Shown one piece after another: positions 36,183 through 44,754 of a stretch of DNA of 64,000 nucleotides. Origin of the DNA: Paenibacillus agricola (lineage in GTDB: Bacteria > Bacillota > Bacilli > Paenibacillales > NBRC-103111); the NCBI RefSeq assembly GCF_011440305.1, contig NZ_JAAOIW010000008.1, positions 1 to 64,000 of the forward strand, written 5' to 3'. The notes under the pieces are model-generated. The model made no database searches. It was not told where the DNA came from and was given only the letters and a program-made list of their open reading frames with translations. Position numbers and translations under genes: made by a program. The stretch's first letter is position 1; each line of letters opens with the position of its first letter.

Positions 36183-36226
36183 AAAAACAAGCCAACTTCT
36201 CTTATGAAGCTGGCTTGTTTTTTTAT
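36183..36226 (+). terminator. Terminator after the small membrane-protein gene
   Basis: AAACAAGCCA pairs with TGGCTTGTTT with an inner ACTTC/GAAG pair, followed by a T run. Confidence 0.93.
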
Positions 36227-36383
36227 TGACAAGATTGGCTATATTATGGCATTATAGAAATAACAAATCACTTTACCACTTGAAAGCTTAAAAGCCTAAA
36301 AGTACTAAAGATGATAAGCAGGGATTGAAAGCAGGCCGCTGCAACCTGACTAACACCGTTATACGGAAAAGGGGCAAATTCGA

Positions 36384-37352
36384 ATGAGTAAACAGCTAAA
36401 CCACAAAATTTTGGATTGTACAATTCGTGATGGAGGTCTAGTTAATAACTGGGATTTCAGCGTGAAAATGGTTCAGGACATGTACGCAGGCTTAAGTGAA
36501 GCCGGTGTGGAATATATGGAAATTGGCTATAAAAACTCCGCTAAGCTACTAAAAGGTGCAGATGCCGGCCCATGGCGCTTTTTGAATGAGGATTTTCTGA
36601 AGGAAGTCATCCAAACCAAAACCGAAACGAAGCTATCCGCATTGGTGGATATTGGACGTGTCGATGAGAATGATATTTTGCCGCGTGAGCAAAGCCACCT
36701 GGATATGATTCGCGTTGCCACTTACATCAAGGATGTAGACAAAGCGATTGAGCTAGTGAATAAATTCCACAGCTACGGCTACGAGACCAGTATTAATATT
36801 ATGGCGCTTTCCCACGTTATGGAGAATGAGCTTACCGAAGCCTTCGAGGAAATTGGCAAAAGCCCTGTAGACGTCGTTTATGTCGTTGACTCGTATGGAA
36901 GTATGGACAATGGCGACATCGATTATTTGGTATCCAAGTTCCAACGTCTGCTCCCTAACAAAAAGCTAGGCGTCCACATGCACAACAATATGCAATTGGC
37001 GTTCTCCAATACCTTGATTGGCGCTTCCAAAGGCGTGGAGTACCTGGATGCTTCAGTTTACGGCATGGGACGCGCAGCTGGCAACTGCCCAACTGAATTG
37101 CTGGTTAGCTATTTAAAAAATCCAAGATACGAAATACGCCCTGTCTTGGATGTAATCGAGAAGCACCTTATCCCTATGCGCGAGAAAGTAGAATGGGGCT
37201 ATATTATCCCTTACATGATCGCTGGTATGCTAAACGAGCATCCGCGCGCTGGAATGGCATTGCGCTCCAGTGATGATAAAGACAAGTTTGTCGAATTCTA
37301 CGATAAGCTGACTTCTCCAGAAGCTATGCCAACCAATCACCATTCCGATTAA
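36384..37352 (+). CDS. HMGL-like (DRE-TIM) aldolase domain protein
   Basis: A 322-residue TIM-barrel protein of the DRE metallolyase group, which includes HMG-CoA lyase and 4-hydroxy-2-oxovalerate aldolase. The start ILDCTIRDGGLVNNWDFS is the DRE-type motif in DxxxRDG form. Metal-binding His residues lie in LGVHMHNNMQLAFSN, and ASVYGMGRAAGNCPTELLV is the signature near the C-terminus. No acylating dehydrogenase partner is nearby, so the true reaction is unknown. A possible -35 (TTGACA at about 36226) lies 150 bp upstream, but its -10 is unclear. AAAGGGG precedes the ATG. Confidence 0.88.
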   Translation: MSKQLNHKILDCTIRDGGLVNNWDFSVKMVQDMYAGLSEAGVEYMEIGYKNSAKLLKGADAGPWRFLNEDFLKEVIQTKTETKLSALVDIGRVDENDILPREQSHLDMIRVATYIKDVDKAIELVNKFHSYGYETSINIMALSHVMENELTEAFEEIGKSPVDVVYVVDSYGSMDNGDIDYLVSKFQRLLPNKKLGVHMHNNMQLAFSNTLIGASKGVEYLDASVYGMGRAAGNCPTELLVSYLKNPRYEIRPVLDVIEKHLIPMREKVEWGYIIPYMIAGMLNEHPRAGMALRSSDDKDKFVEFYDKLTSPEAMPTNHHSD

Positions 37353-37375
37353 TTCATATTAAAAGATACAGCCAC

Positions 37376-37430
37376 GAAGCTTCCGGAACCGCTGAACATC
37401 CAGTGGATCAGGGGGCTTCCTTGTTTTATA
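37376..37430 (+). terminator. Hairpin after the aldolase gene
   Basis: GAAGC (37376-37380) pairs with GCTTC (37415-37419) around CCGCTG/CAGTGG, followed by a short T-rich stretch. Less regular than the other terminators here. Confidence 0.6.
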
Positions 37431-37503
37431 AGTAGTGCCCTACTATAAAATAGCCAGTCCCCTTTCAAAATGTGAGCTTCTCAAAAATAAAGGAGGACCT
37501 AGC

Positions 37504-38322
37504 ATGCAGCCTTCTATAGTCTATAAAATACCTTCGCGTCTCTTGAACCCTGCCAGTGGTTATCTGACTGGCTACAGCCACACGCTAAATCCTTATGCCG
37601 GCTGTTCCTTTGCCTGCTCGTACTGCTATGTCCGTGAAATGCCTATAGCCAAATTTCGTGGGGATGCTTGGGGTACGTGGGTAGATGTAAAACAAGAAGC
37701 GGCGGAAAAACTGGCTGCCGAATTGGTAAAGGCCAAACGTAAGGGTCCCGTAACCATCTTCATGTCATCCAGTACGGACCCCTACCAGCCAATCGAATAT
37801 AAGGAACGCATAACTCGCTCCTTGCTTGAAGCCATGGTACACGAACAGCCGGAGTTCCTGTTCTTACAGACCCGCAGTCCGCTCGTCACAAGGGACATTG
37901 ACCTGCTGCTACAGCTGAGAGGGCATGTACGGGTCAGCATGACGGTCGAAACCGATCTGGAGCCTATTCGCCGTGCTTTCACACCAGCAGCGCCACCGAT
38001 CGCTGCAAGGCTGCTGGCGCTGCATAAGCTCGTCCAAGCTGGTGTGGACGTACAAGCGACCATTGCGCCCGTCCTTCCCTGCTCCGGAAGCTTTGCTGCA
38101 CGCTTGCGGAGCATCGTCGATCGCGTATGCATCGACGATTTCTTTATGGGGGACGGCAGCCTTGGCAAACGTACCGGACGGCTTGGCATCCAGCGAATCT
38201 ACAAAGAGCTGCAATTAGGCGGCTGGTATAGCCCGGATGCTTATTTGCAGGTGCTTGCCCAGCTGCGCGAGCATTTTCAGAAGGAGCAGATTTACGTAAG
38301 CCAAGCAGGCTTCTTGCCTTGA
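37504..38322 (+). CDS. SPL-type radical SAM protein
   Basis: A 272-residue radical S-adenosylmethionine protein. The cluster motif is GCSFACSYCYVREMPI (CxxxCxxC). TIFMSSSTDPYQPIEYKERI and VRVSMTVETDLEPIRRAFTP match the SplB-like subgroup often annotated as 'SPL family' or Rv2578c-like. It is shorter than true spore photoproduct lyase and its role in DNA repair is not established. The ATG at 37504 follows AAAGGAGG by 7 nt, whereas the frame open from 37435 has no site. A possible folded 3' region follows. Confidence 0.9.
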   Translation: MQPSIVYKIPSRLLNPASGYLTGYSHTLNPYAGCSFACSYCYVREMPIAKFRGDAWGTWVDVKQEAAEKLAAELVKAKRKGPVTIFMSSSTDPYQPIEYKERITRSLLEAMVHEQPEFLFLQTRSPLVTRDIDLLLQLRGHVRVSMTVETDLEPIRRAFTPAAPPIAARLLALHKLVQAGVDVQATIAPVLPCSGSFAARLRSIVDRVCIDDFFMGDGSLGKRTGRLGIQRIYKELQLGGWYSPDAYLQVLAQLREHFQKEQIYVSQAGFLP

Positions 38323-38407
38323 TCAGGCTGAGCAATGCGCGCTGCTTGGTCTGTTCCAGGGCATTCCTCGGGTATTAATCAGCCGACGACCAGGCCGAAG
38401 CCTGATC
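38321..38407 (+). other. Possible folded 3' untranslated region
   Basis: GATCAGGCT (38321-38329, overlapping the stop codon) pairs perfectly with AGCCTGATC (38399-38407). Inside it TGGTC (38347-38351) can pair with GACCA (38388-38392). The fold is a hand-made guess. Confidence 0.35.
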
Positions 38408-38462
38408 GTATTCATAGCCATAAAACCGCGGCCTAGCATATGAAAGGTTCGGCGTATCTAGG

Positions 38463-38498
38463 CAAAAAGGGCTGTCCGTTGGGACAGCCCTTTTTTGC
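38463..38498. terminator. Bidirectional terminator between the radical SAM gene and malic enzyme
   Basis: AAAAAGGGCTGTCC pairs perfectly with its complement over a GTTG loop, with A and T runs on each side. Confidence 0.95.
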
Positions 38499-38510
38499 CA
38501 TACTCAAGCT

Positions 38511-39914
38511 TTAACGGAAATCCGGCGGAATCCGGCGAGCCACTCCCGTACGAATAGCTGCCTCGATAACGGCATGGCGCACATTGGTTACCACCTGCTC
38601 GTTAAAGATACTCGGAATAATATACAGCTCATTAAGCTCTTCGTCACTCACTACAGAAGCAATGGCACGGGCTGCGGCAAGCTTCATTTCCTCATGGATA
38701 CGGCGAGCTCTGCAATCAAGTGCCCCTCTGAAAATACCAGGGAAGCAAAGTACATTATTGATCTGGTTCGGAAAGTCACTCCGTCCTGTAGCCATCACAC
38801 GCACATAAGGCTGTGCCAACTCTGGGTCAATCTCTGGCTGTGGATTGGCTAAAGCGAAGACAATCGCATCTTTGGCCATCGATTGGACATGTTCGACTTT
38901 CAATAAGCCAGCACGCGAAACGCCGATAAATACATCAGCGCCTTGAATGACCTGCTCCAAGCGGCCTGCTACATCCTCCACTTGAGGTTGCTCGGCAAGC
39001 CACTGCCACATGGGCTGGTCGTATGTTCCCCCGCGTACAATTGCCCCATCACGGTCTACAGGCACAAGCCGCTGCAATCCGGCAGCCAACAGCATCTTGC
39101 AAACCGATACACCCGCGGCGCCTATGCCGTTAACTACAACACGGATCGACTCGATGGGTTTGTCCACAACCTTCAAAGCATTGATTAGCCCAGCCATCAT
39201 AACGACAGCCGTTCCGTGCTGGTCGTCATGAAAGACGGGAATATCCAGCTCCGCCTCCAAACGGGATTCAATCTCAAAGCAGCGTGGCGAGCTAATATCC
39301 TCCAGATTGATGCCTCCGAAGATCGGGCTAATGGCCTTAACTGTACGGATGATTTCCTCCGTGTCCTTTGTATCCAAGCATATCGGGAAGGCATCTACGC
39401 CAGCAAGCTGCTTGAATAGCATCGCCTTTCCTTCCATAACCGGAGCAGCAGCATGCGGCCCGATATCGCCTAGTCCCAGCACTGCCGTACCATCGGAAAT
39501 TACGGCTACTGTATTACGCTTAATGGTAAGCGAATACGCCTTCAGCGGATTCTCGTGGATCGCTGTGCAAACACGAGCCACTCCTGGTGTATATACACGC
39601 GACAAATCATCACGATTTTTGATCGGCATGCTAGGTTGAACGGAAATTTTTCCGCCCAGATGAGCCAGAAATGTCCGGTCGGACACGTTGATTAATGTGA
39701 TACCCTGCAGATCTTTAATTGCCTGAACAACCTCGGCTTCAATTGAATCCTGCACATCGACGGTAATATCCCTGACAGAAGATTCCTTGCCTACGCGAAT
39801 AACGTCGATAGAAGTAACGTCTCCACCTGCCCGGCTAATGACCGAAGCTACATCTCCAAATGAGACTTGGTCATGTGCTAATTCTACTCGCAAAATAATA
39901 CTTGTATTAGCCAT
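38511..39914 (-). CDS. NAD(P)-dependent malic enzyme with N-terminal ACT domain
   Basis: Decarboxylates malate to pyruvate with reduction of NAD or NADP. The 467-residue protein begins with an ACT-like domain (about 1-80; VELAHDQVSFGDVASVISRA). The malic domain follows (about 90-215; SRVYTPGVARVC, FKQLAGVDAFPICLDT), with metal ligands in NLEDISSPRCFEIE and FHDDQHGTAVV. The Rossmann domain has VVNGIGAAGVSVCKMLLAAG. ACT-fused malic enzymes occur in Bacillus (for example YtsJ relatives) and may be allosterically controlled. GGAGGAAACT precedes the ATG, and a 29-bp palindrome lies about 20 bp further upstream. Confidence 0.95.
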   Translation of the reverse strand: MANTSIILRVELAHDQVSFGDVASVISRAGGDVTSIDVIRVGKESSVRDITVDVQDSIEAEVVQAIKDLQGITLINVSDRTFLAHLGGKISVQPSMPIKNRDDLSRVYTPGVARVCTAIHENPLKAYSLTIKRNTVAVISDGTAVLGLGDIGPHAAAPVMEGKAMLFKQLAGVDAFPICLDTKDTEEIIRTVKAISPIFGGINLEDISSPRCFEIESRLEAELDIPVFHDDQHGTAVVMMAGLINALKVVDKPIESIRVVVNGIGAAGVSVCKMLLAAGLQRLVPVDRDGAIVRGGTYDQPMWQWLAEQPQVEDVAGRLEQVIQGADVFIGVSRAGLLKVEHVQSMAKDAIVFALANPQPEIDPELAQPYVRVMATGRSDFPNQINNVLCFPGIFRGALDCRARRIHEEMKLAAARAIASVVSDEELNELYIIPSIFNEQVVTNVRHAVIEAAIRTGVARRIPPDFR

Positions 39915-39932
39915 AGTTTCCTCCTTGTAGTT

Positions 39933-39961
39933 CATCATATAGAACCTAGTTCTATATGATG
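39933..39961. promoter_or_regulatory. Perfect 29-bp palindrome upstream of malic enzyme
   Basis: Thirteen-base arms (CATCATATAGAAC and complement) flank a 3-nt centre. It ends 19 bp upstream of the malic enzyme ATG, just before the ribosome site. It could be a repressor operator or an mRNA hairpin. On the plus strand it is followed by a T run, but no plus-strand gene precedes it. Confidence 0.6.
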
Positions 39962-39962
39962 T

Positions 39963-40396
39963 TTTTTATTATCATATCATGCCAGGTTATTCGACACAAT
40001 CCCTTTCCTTACGCTTGCTAAATATAACCTGAAATAGAACTATTACACGATTGCCAACATTTACCTCTAAATAAAGATGTTTCTAAAGTCGATAAATAGG
40101 ATACCCAGCTAAATCTGGGACTGGCTACGAACCTTTGTAAACATAGGCCATCGAGACTGCATTTGTTCCATGATCTAACTCCATTGTGTCTTTAACAAGG
40201 CAGTACTGTCAAATCGAGGTTTTGAATGGCCGTAGTTAACATTTTTTATCATACCCTGCGCCAAACCTGGATTCTAGCAACACAACTAATCGAAAAATGA
40301 AGATTATAGAAAGTTTATGGATCGGTTTGTTGCGAAGCCCAGAATCTGTTACATATAAGGTTTGAATACAACAACGAATACTGGAGGTATTACATT
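39963..40396 (+). other. Long leader/spacer before the NlpC/P60 gene
   Basis: About 430 bp without a gene. Pairable segments include CCCAG-CTAAAT-CTGGG (about 40112-40127), GGCCAT (about 40147) with ATGGCC (about 40225), and CTACG with CGTAG just outside them. No match by eye to the cyclic-di-AMP ydaO riboswitch, the usual control for this class of gene. The fold is tentative. Confidence 0.35.
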
Positions 40397-41149
40397 TTGA
40401 AAAAACAACTTGCGACACTGCTACTAGCCACCACTCTTACTACAGGAATAGGACTACTCTTACCCGTACAAGCAGATGCAGCATCAGCCGTCATTGTCAA
40501 CAGCGTGAACTTCAGAAGTGGAGCATCTCTCGATTCGAACAGCAAACGATTTTTAAAAACAGGAGAAACGGTTGAAATTCTCTCCAAAGTTAATGATTAT
40601 TGGTATAAAGTCCGTGATTCCAAAAACGTCGTTGGTTATGTATCTACTAGCAGTAAATACATACGGACGTCTTCATCCGAAAGCGGTGGCGGAAGTAGCG
40701 GTGGTGGAAGTACCAGCACCCGCAATGCCATTATCGAAGCAGGCAAAAAATATTTGGGCACCCCTTATGAATTCGGCTCTGACCGTTCCAATACCCGTAC
40801 CTTCGATTGCTCCGACTTTGTGCGCCAAGCCTTTAAGAATGGCGCTAACATTACCCTTCCAAGCGATTCAAGGCAACAAGGCCAATATGTCCGCGACAAG
40901 GGTTCAATCAAGACCAATTGGAGCAGCCTGCAAGCTGGGGATCTCATGTTTTTCATGGAATACAGAGGAACTAGTGCCTCTGCTTATCCTAGCAATACAT
41001 CCAATCAACGTATTACACATGTTGGTATCTATCTAGGTGATGGTAAAATATTGCACACTTATTCGAAGGAATCAGGTGGTGTACGCATAGATTCTATTGA
41101 TAACAAACATTGGGAGCACCGCTTTATCTTCGGAGGCAGTGCACTATAA
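40397..41149 (+). CDS. Secreted SH3-NlpC/P60 peptidoglycan hydrolase
   Basis: A 250-residue exported cell-wall endopeptidase, probably cutting D-Glu-diaminopimelate links in stem peptides. Signal peptide at residues 1-31 (KKQLATLLLATTLTTGIG, ADA cleavage). A bacterial SH3 domain (about 32-93) has VNSVNFRSGASLDSN. A Gly/Ser linker (about 98-110) leads to the NlpC/P60 domain (about 113-250): nucleophile Cys in RTFDCSDFVRQAF, then catalytic His in THVGIYLGDGKILHTYS. Translation starts at TTG after GGAGG. A long leader precedes it and a strong terminator follows. Confidence 0.94.
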   Translation: MKKQLATLLLATTLTTGIGLLLPVQADAASAVIVNSVNFRSGASLDSNSKRFLKTGETVEILSKVNDYWYKVRDSKNVVGYVSTSSKYIRTSSSESGGGSSGGGSTSTRNAIIEAGKKYLGTPYEFGSDRSNTRTFDCSDFVRQAFKNGANITLPSDSRQQGQYVRDKGSIKTNWSSLQAGDLMFFMEYRGTSASAYPSNTSNQRITHVGIYLGDGKILHTYSKESGGVRIDSIDNKHWEHRFIFGGSAL

Positions 41150-41212
41150 TTCGCTTTGCCCTGCTATACGTAAATGGTTTCAGCGCCTTGCTCCGCTAGG
41201 CGTGCAAAAGCT

Positions 41213-41252
41213 CGAAAAGCCCCTGCAAAGAGTTGCAGGGGCTTTTCGGCCT
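41213..41252 (+). terminator. Terminator of the NlpC/P60 gene
   Basis: A 16-bp perfect stem (CGAAAAGCCCCTGCAA and complement) with an AGAG loop. The T run is within the stem; it may also act on the converging ctaM-like gene. Confidence 0.88.
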
Positions 41253-41339
41253 TGCACCTTTACAAGGGCTTTCTACTATACATATTTGTGACACCTATGT
41301 CTTATACGCTCCCTTGGGCGATCTAGCTCCACAACCATG

Positions 41340-41795
41340 CTAGAACCCAAAGATCGCATTGATCACGGGTTTCGTTTCTCCTCCCGGATACAGGAGATAC
41401 AACAATATAAACACGGCCACCCCAGTAGGCGCCGTCAATAGCCAGATAACAGCCGCCCAGCGGCCAACTTTACGATGCCTGGCAAAATTCTTATTAAAGG
41501 CAAGTACAAGGGTTATTATGCCAAATACGCCGCCTGTGGTAGCCAAGGTGATATGAAAAAACAAAAATAAATGGTAGGCCAGCTTTAAATGTTCAGGTCC
41601 ACCAAAGCTAGTGTTGCCGACAAATAGCGTTCTGGACATATATACAATAAAAAAAGCGAGCGCGAAAGCAGCACCCCAAAGCATAAGCTTCTTATGTGTT
41701 GCCCGGTTCCCTCTCAAAATATGAAACCAACCACAGGCTACAAAGATCGCACTAATGACAATAAAAGCTGTACTAATCGTTGGTAAAATAGGCAT
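41340..41795 (-). CDS. ctaM: DUF420 membrane protein (CtaM-like)
   Basis: A 151-residue protein with four membrane helices (near 5-22, 35-55, 75-100 and 118-138). His residues in HKKLMLWGAAFA and YHLFLFFHITLATTGGVFGI fit the DUF420/YozB family, whose CtaM members help assemble haem-copper oxidases in Firmicutes. Its place directly after ctaF supports that role, although a terminator (41891-41930) separates them. GGGGGG lies 7 nt upstream of the ATG. Confidence 0.88.
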   Translation of the reverse strand: MPILPTISTAFIVISAIFVACGWFHILRGNRATHKKLMLWGAAFALAFFIVYMSRTLFVGNTSFGGPEHLKLAYHLFLFFHITLATTGGVFGIITLVLAFNKNFARHRKVGRWAAVIWLLTAPTGVAVFILLYLLYPGGETKPVINAIFGF

Positions 41796-41890
41796 CCGCC
41801 TGCCCCCCTAACCATTCCTTATGTATGGTTCAAGCACAATAGAGAGAATGCATTAATTACTTAATTTACTATGTGAAAAAAAGTACATAG

Positions 41891-41930
41891 TAAAAAAAAA
41901 CAAGAGGCTTTTATTTCTAAAAGCCTCTCT
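41891..41930 (-). terminator. Terminator of the cta operon
   Basis: On the minus strand AGAGGCTTTTA pairs with its complement over a 4-nt loop and is followed by a T-rich run. Confidence 0.9.
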
Positions 41931-41936
41931 CTTCTC

Positions 41937-42251
41937 TTACCACCACATCCAGTATACGGCTGCTGCTACTGCTGTTACAGCAACAAACGCTCCGAATAGG
42001 ATCCCAATAATCGGAAATAGGTGACCTCTTTCCTTCATGTGCATCCAGTAGGTTAGCTGGAATATACTTTGGACAATGCCCAGTCCGACCAAAAACATAA
42101 TAAGGAATGAACGGTCTAAGCCACCATAGAGGACAGCGGCAAAAGCCAGCATAGTTAATAGGATTGAAATGATATATGACAAATAATGGTTTTTGGGGCT
42201 TTCCACTTTATGCCGTTTATTTGCTGGAGTTGCGTGCGAATGGCTGCTCAT
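41937..42251 (-). CDS. ctaF: Cytochrome c oxidase subunit IV
   Basis: A 104-residue small subunit of the caa3-type oxidase. A polar, His/Lys-rich N-terminus (SSHSHATPANKRHKVESPK) precedes three membrane helices (about 26-48, 50-70 and 80-100), with LTYWMHMKERGH before the last, as in Bacillus CtaF. It starts one base after the ctaE stop and is the last gene of the operon. Confidence 0.94.
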   Translation of the reverse strand: MSSHSHATPANKRHKVESPKNHYLSYIISILLTMLAFAAVLYGGLDRSFLIMFLVGLGIVQSIFQLTYWMHMKERGHLFPIIGILFGAFVAVTAVAAAVYWMWW

Positions 42252-42252
42252 A

Positions 42253-42873
42253 TTATGGTCCCACCTTCCCCATCAAGTACACTACAGTGAAGATAAATAT
42301 CCAAACAACGTCGATAAAATGCCAGTACAATCCAGCTACATAATACTTAGGAGCTGTAACTACAGTTAACCCTTTTTTGAAGGATGAAACAATTAGCAAG
42401 CCAATCCACAGAACCCCAAATGCAACGTGTGCTCCGTGAAAACCAACTAATGTATAGAATGAGGTGGCAAAAGCGCTTCTGGTAAAGGTATGCCCTTCAT
42501 GAACATATACGAAGAACTCGTAAATTTCCAGACCCAAAAATGCCAAACCAAGTAAAACGGTAACGCCCATCCATACATTTAACATCTTCAAATCATTACG
42601 GTGCATCGCCATTGTAGCAAATACACTGGTCAAGGAGCTTGTTAGCAAAATAAAGGTAGATATAGCCACAATCGTTAAATTAAATATTTCTTGTCCGGTA
42701 GGCCCATCAGGTACTTGGTTACGCAAGGCTATAAACGTTGCGAACAACGTACCGAACAATACGCACTCTCCGCCTAAGAAAAGCCAGAAGCCCATAACCT
42801 TATTCTTGCCTTCTAGTGTTGCCGTTTCCGGGTGAGGTGGCAGTGCACCGCCTACTTCATGATGCGCACTCAT
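42253..42873 (-). CDS. ctaE: Cytochrome c oxidase subunit III
   Basis: A 206-residue membrane protein with five helices, the short bacterial form of subunit III. MGFWLFLGGECVLFGTLFAT, TSFYTLVGFHGAHVAFGVLW and LYWHFIDVVWIFIFTVVYLM are typical. Its start overlaps the ctaD stop by four bases, so translation is coupled. It stabilises the oxidase core. Confidence 0.96.
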   Translation of the reverse strand: MSAHHEVGGALPPHPETATLEGKNKVMGFWLFLGGECVLFGTLFATFIALRNQVPDGPTGQEIFNLTIVAISTFILLTSSLTSVFATMAMHRNDLKMLNVWMGVTVLLGLAFLGLEIYEFFVYVHEGHTFTRSAFATSFYTLVGFHGAHVAFGVLWIGLLIVSSFKKGLTVVTAPKYYVAGLYWHFIDVVWIFIFTVVYLMGKVGP

Positions 42874-44723
42874 GCCTTAGCCCCCTTATCATCTTCAAGT
42901 TCTTCCGGCTCAATGTGGTAACCTTTGTCATCATATACGGATCTAAGGAACATACAACCAAACATAATAACACCGCCGATAATAGAAACGGAATAGGTGT
43001 GGTACATAAATCCGAATCCTGCAATAAAGAATCCGATCGAGAATACTAATGGTAAAATAGATGCTGAAGGCATATGGATGGGGCCAATAGGTTCAGCCGG
43101 CGTCATTTCTTTGTTGCCTGCCATTTTTTCCTTCCAAAGTGCATCTAATCCACGCACAAGCGGTGTCTGTTTAAAGTTATATTCCGGTGCTGGTGACGGA
43201 ATTGACCATTCCAAAGTACGACCATCCCACGGATCTGCAAGCGCATTTTGTGGCTTGCGTGCTGTAGCAATGATGTTGATTAAGAAAACGATCATTCCGA
43301 TGCCCATTAAAAAAGCACCAATCGTACTAATAAAGTTTCCTTCTTCCAATCCTTGCCCCGGCTGGTATGTAAACACCCGGCGCGGCATTCCCATTAAACC
43401 CAAGAAATGCTGCGGGAAAAACGTAAGATGGAAGCCTACAAAAAAGGTCCAGAAATGTATTTTACCTAAGGTTTCATTAAGCATACGCCCGAACATCTTT
43501 GGCCACCAGTAGTAGCATCCGGAGAATAAACCCAAGACAAGCCCACCAACAATAACATAGTGGAAATGCGCTACGACAAAATAAGTATCATGATACTGGT
43601 AATCCGCAGGAGGAACCGCAAGCATAACCCCTGTCACACCACCCATAACAAATGTTGGGATAAACGATGTGGCAAAAATATTGGCTGTTGAGAACGTGAT
43701 TTGACCGCCCCAAAGCGTAAATAGCCAGTTAAAGATTTTCACACCAGTAGGCACGGCAATTGCCATTGTAGCAATCGCGAAGATTGCATTACCTACAGGA
43801 CCAATACCCGTTGTAAACATATGGTGAACCCAAACCATGAAACCCAAAAACCCAATTAGGGCCGTTGCAAATACCATGGAGCTGTAACCAAAAAGGCGTT
43901 TTTTAGAAAATGTACTAACAACTTCGGAAACAATCCCGAATGCCGGCAAAATTAGGATATACACTTCGGGATGCCCGAATATCCAGAATAAATGCTGCCA
44001 TAATACAACATTACCGCCTCTAGATATATCGAAGAACGCCCCATCGAATAATCGGTCAAACATTAATTCAACCAAACCAACTGTAATAGCTGGAAAAGCG
44101 AATAAAATTAATGCTGAGGTGATAAATATTGTCCAAGTAAACATCGGCATTCTCATGTATGTCATACCAGGAGCACGCATATTAATGATCGTTACAAGGA
44201 AGTTAATACCCCCGATTAGTGTACCCAATCCAGCGATTTGCAGACCTAGTACATAAAAGTCCACGCCGTGATAGGCTGAGGTCGCATCAACAATGGTTGA
44301 TAAAGGGGCATATGCTGTCCAGCCGGCTGCTGGAGCTCCGCCTAGGAACCAACTAACATTCAGCATGACTCCACCAAAGAAAAACAACCATAACCCAAGA
44401 GCATTTACAAATGGGAATGCAACGTCACGTGCGCCAATCTGGAGCGGGACGATCGCATTCATAAAAGCGAAAATAATCGGCATCACCGCGAAGAAAATCA
44501 TCGTCGTTCCGTGCATGGTGGTTAAGGCATTAAATGAATCGCCGATAAAAATCTTCTGGTCAGGAAATGCAAGCTGAATCCGGATCAGAATGGCTTCAAG
44601 ACCACCGATCAAGAAAAAGAAGCCGCCTGCGATTAAATACAAGATACCGATTTTTTTATGGTCAACTGTAGTTAACCAGTCCATAAGACCGGTGTAGTGC
44701 TTTACTGGATGAGAATGATCCAA
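42870..44723 (-). CDS. ctaD: Cytochrome c oxidase subunit I
   Basis: The 617-residue catalytic core, which reduces oxygen to water and pumps protons. Twelve or more membrane helices carry the haem and CuB ligands: HGTTMIFFAVMP (low-spin haem His), FGHPEVYILILPAFG (CuB His and cross-linked Tyr), WVHHMFTTG (CuB His pair), and HDTYFVVAHFHYVIVGG (haem a3 and low-spin haem His). The extended C-terminus beyond residue 540 is usual for caa3-type subunit I. It follows ctaC by 31 bp. Confidence 0.98.
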   Translation of the reverse strand: MDHSHPVKHYTGLMDWLTTVDHKKIGILYLIAGGFFFLIGGLEAILIRIQLAFPDQKIFIGDSFNALTTMHGTTMIFFAVMPIIFAFMNAIVPLQIGARDVAFPFVNALGLWLFFFGGVMLNVSWFLGGAPAAGWTAYAPLSTIVDATSAYHGVDFYVLGLQIAGLGTLIGGINFLVTIINMRAPGMTYMRMPMFTWTIFITSALILFAFPAITVGLVELMFDRLFDGAFFDISRGGNVVLWQHLFWIFGHPEVYILILPAFGIVSEVVSTFSKKRLFGYSSMVFATALIGFLGFMVWVHHMFTTGIGPVGNAIFAIATMAIAVPTGVKIFNWLFTLWGGQITFSTANIFATSFIPTFVMGGVTGVMLAVPPADYQYHDTYFVVAHFHYVIVGGLVLGLFSGCYYWWPKMFGRMLNETLGKIHFWTFFVGFHLTFFPQHFLGLMGMPRRVFTYQPGQGLEEGNFISTIGAFLMGIGMIVFLINIIATARKPQNALADPWDGRTLEWSIPSPAPEYNFKQTPLVRGLDALWKEKMAGNKEMTPAEPIGPIHMPSASILPLVFSIGFFIAGFGFMYHTYSVSIIGGVIMFGCMFLRSVYDDKGYHIEPEELEDDKGAKA

Positions 44724-44754
44724 CGTGTTTACCTCCTTTGTACCAAGATGTGCT

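Noticed and set aside
39963-40396. ydaO-type cyclic-di-AMP riboswitch before the NlpC/P60 gene
   Set aside because: The conserved GGGGGACCCA and GGGUGAAUC-like blocks are missing.
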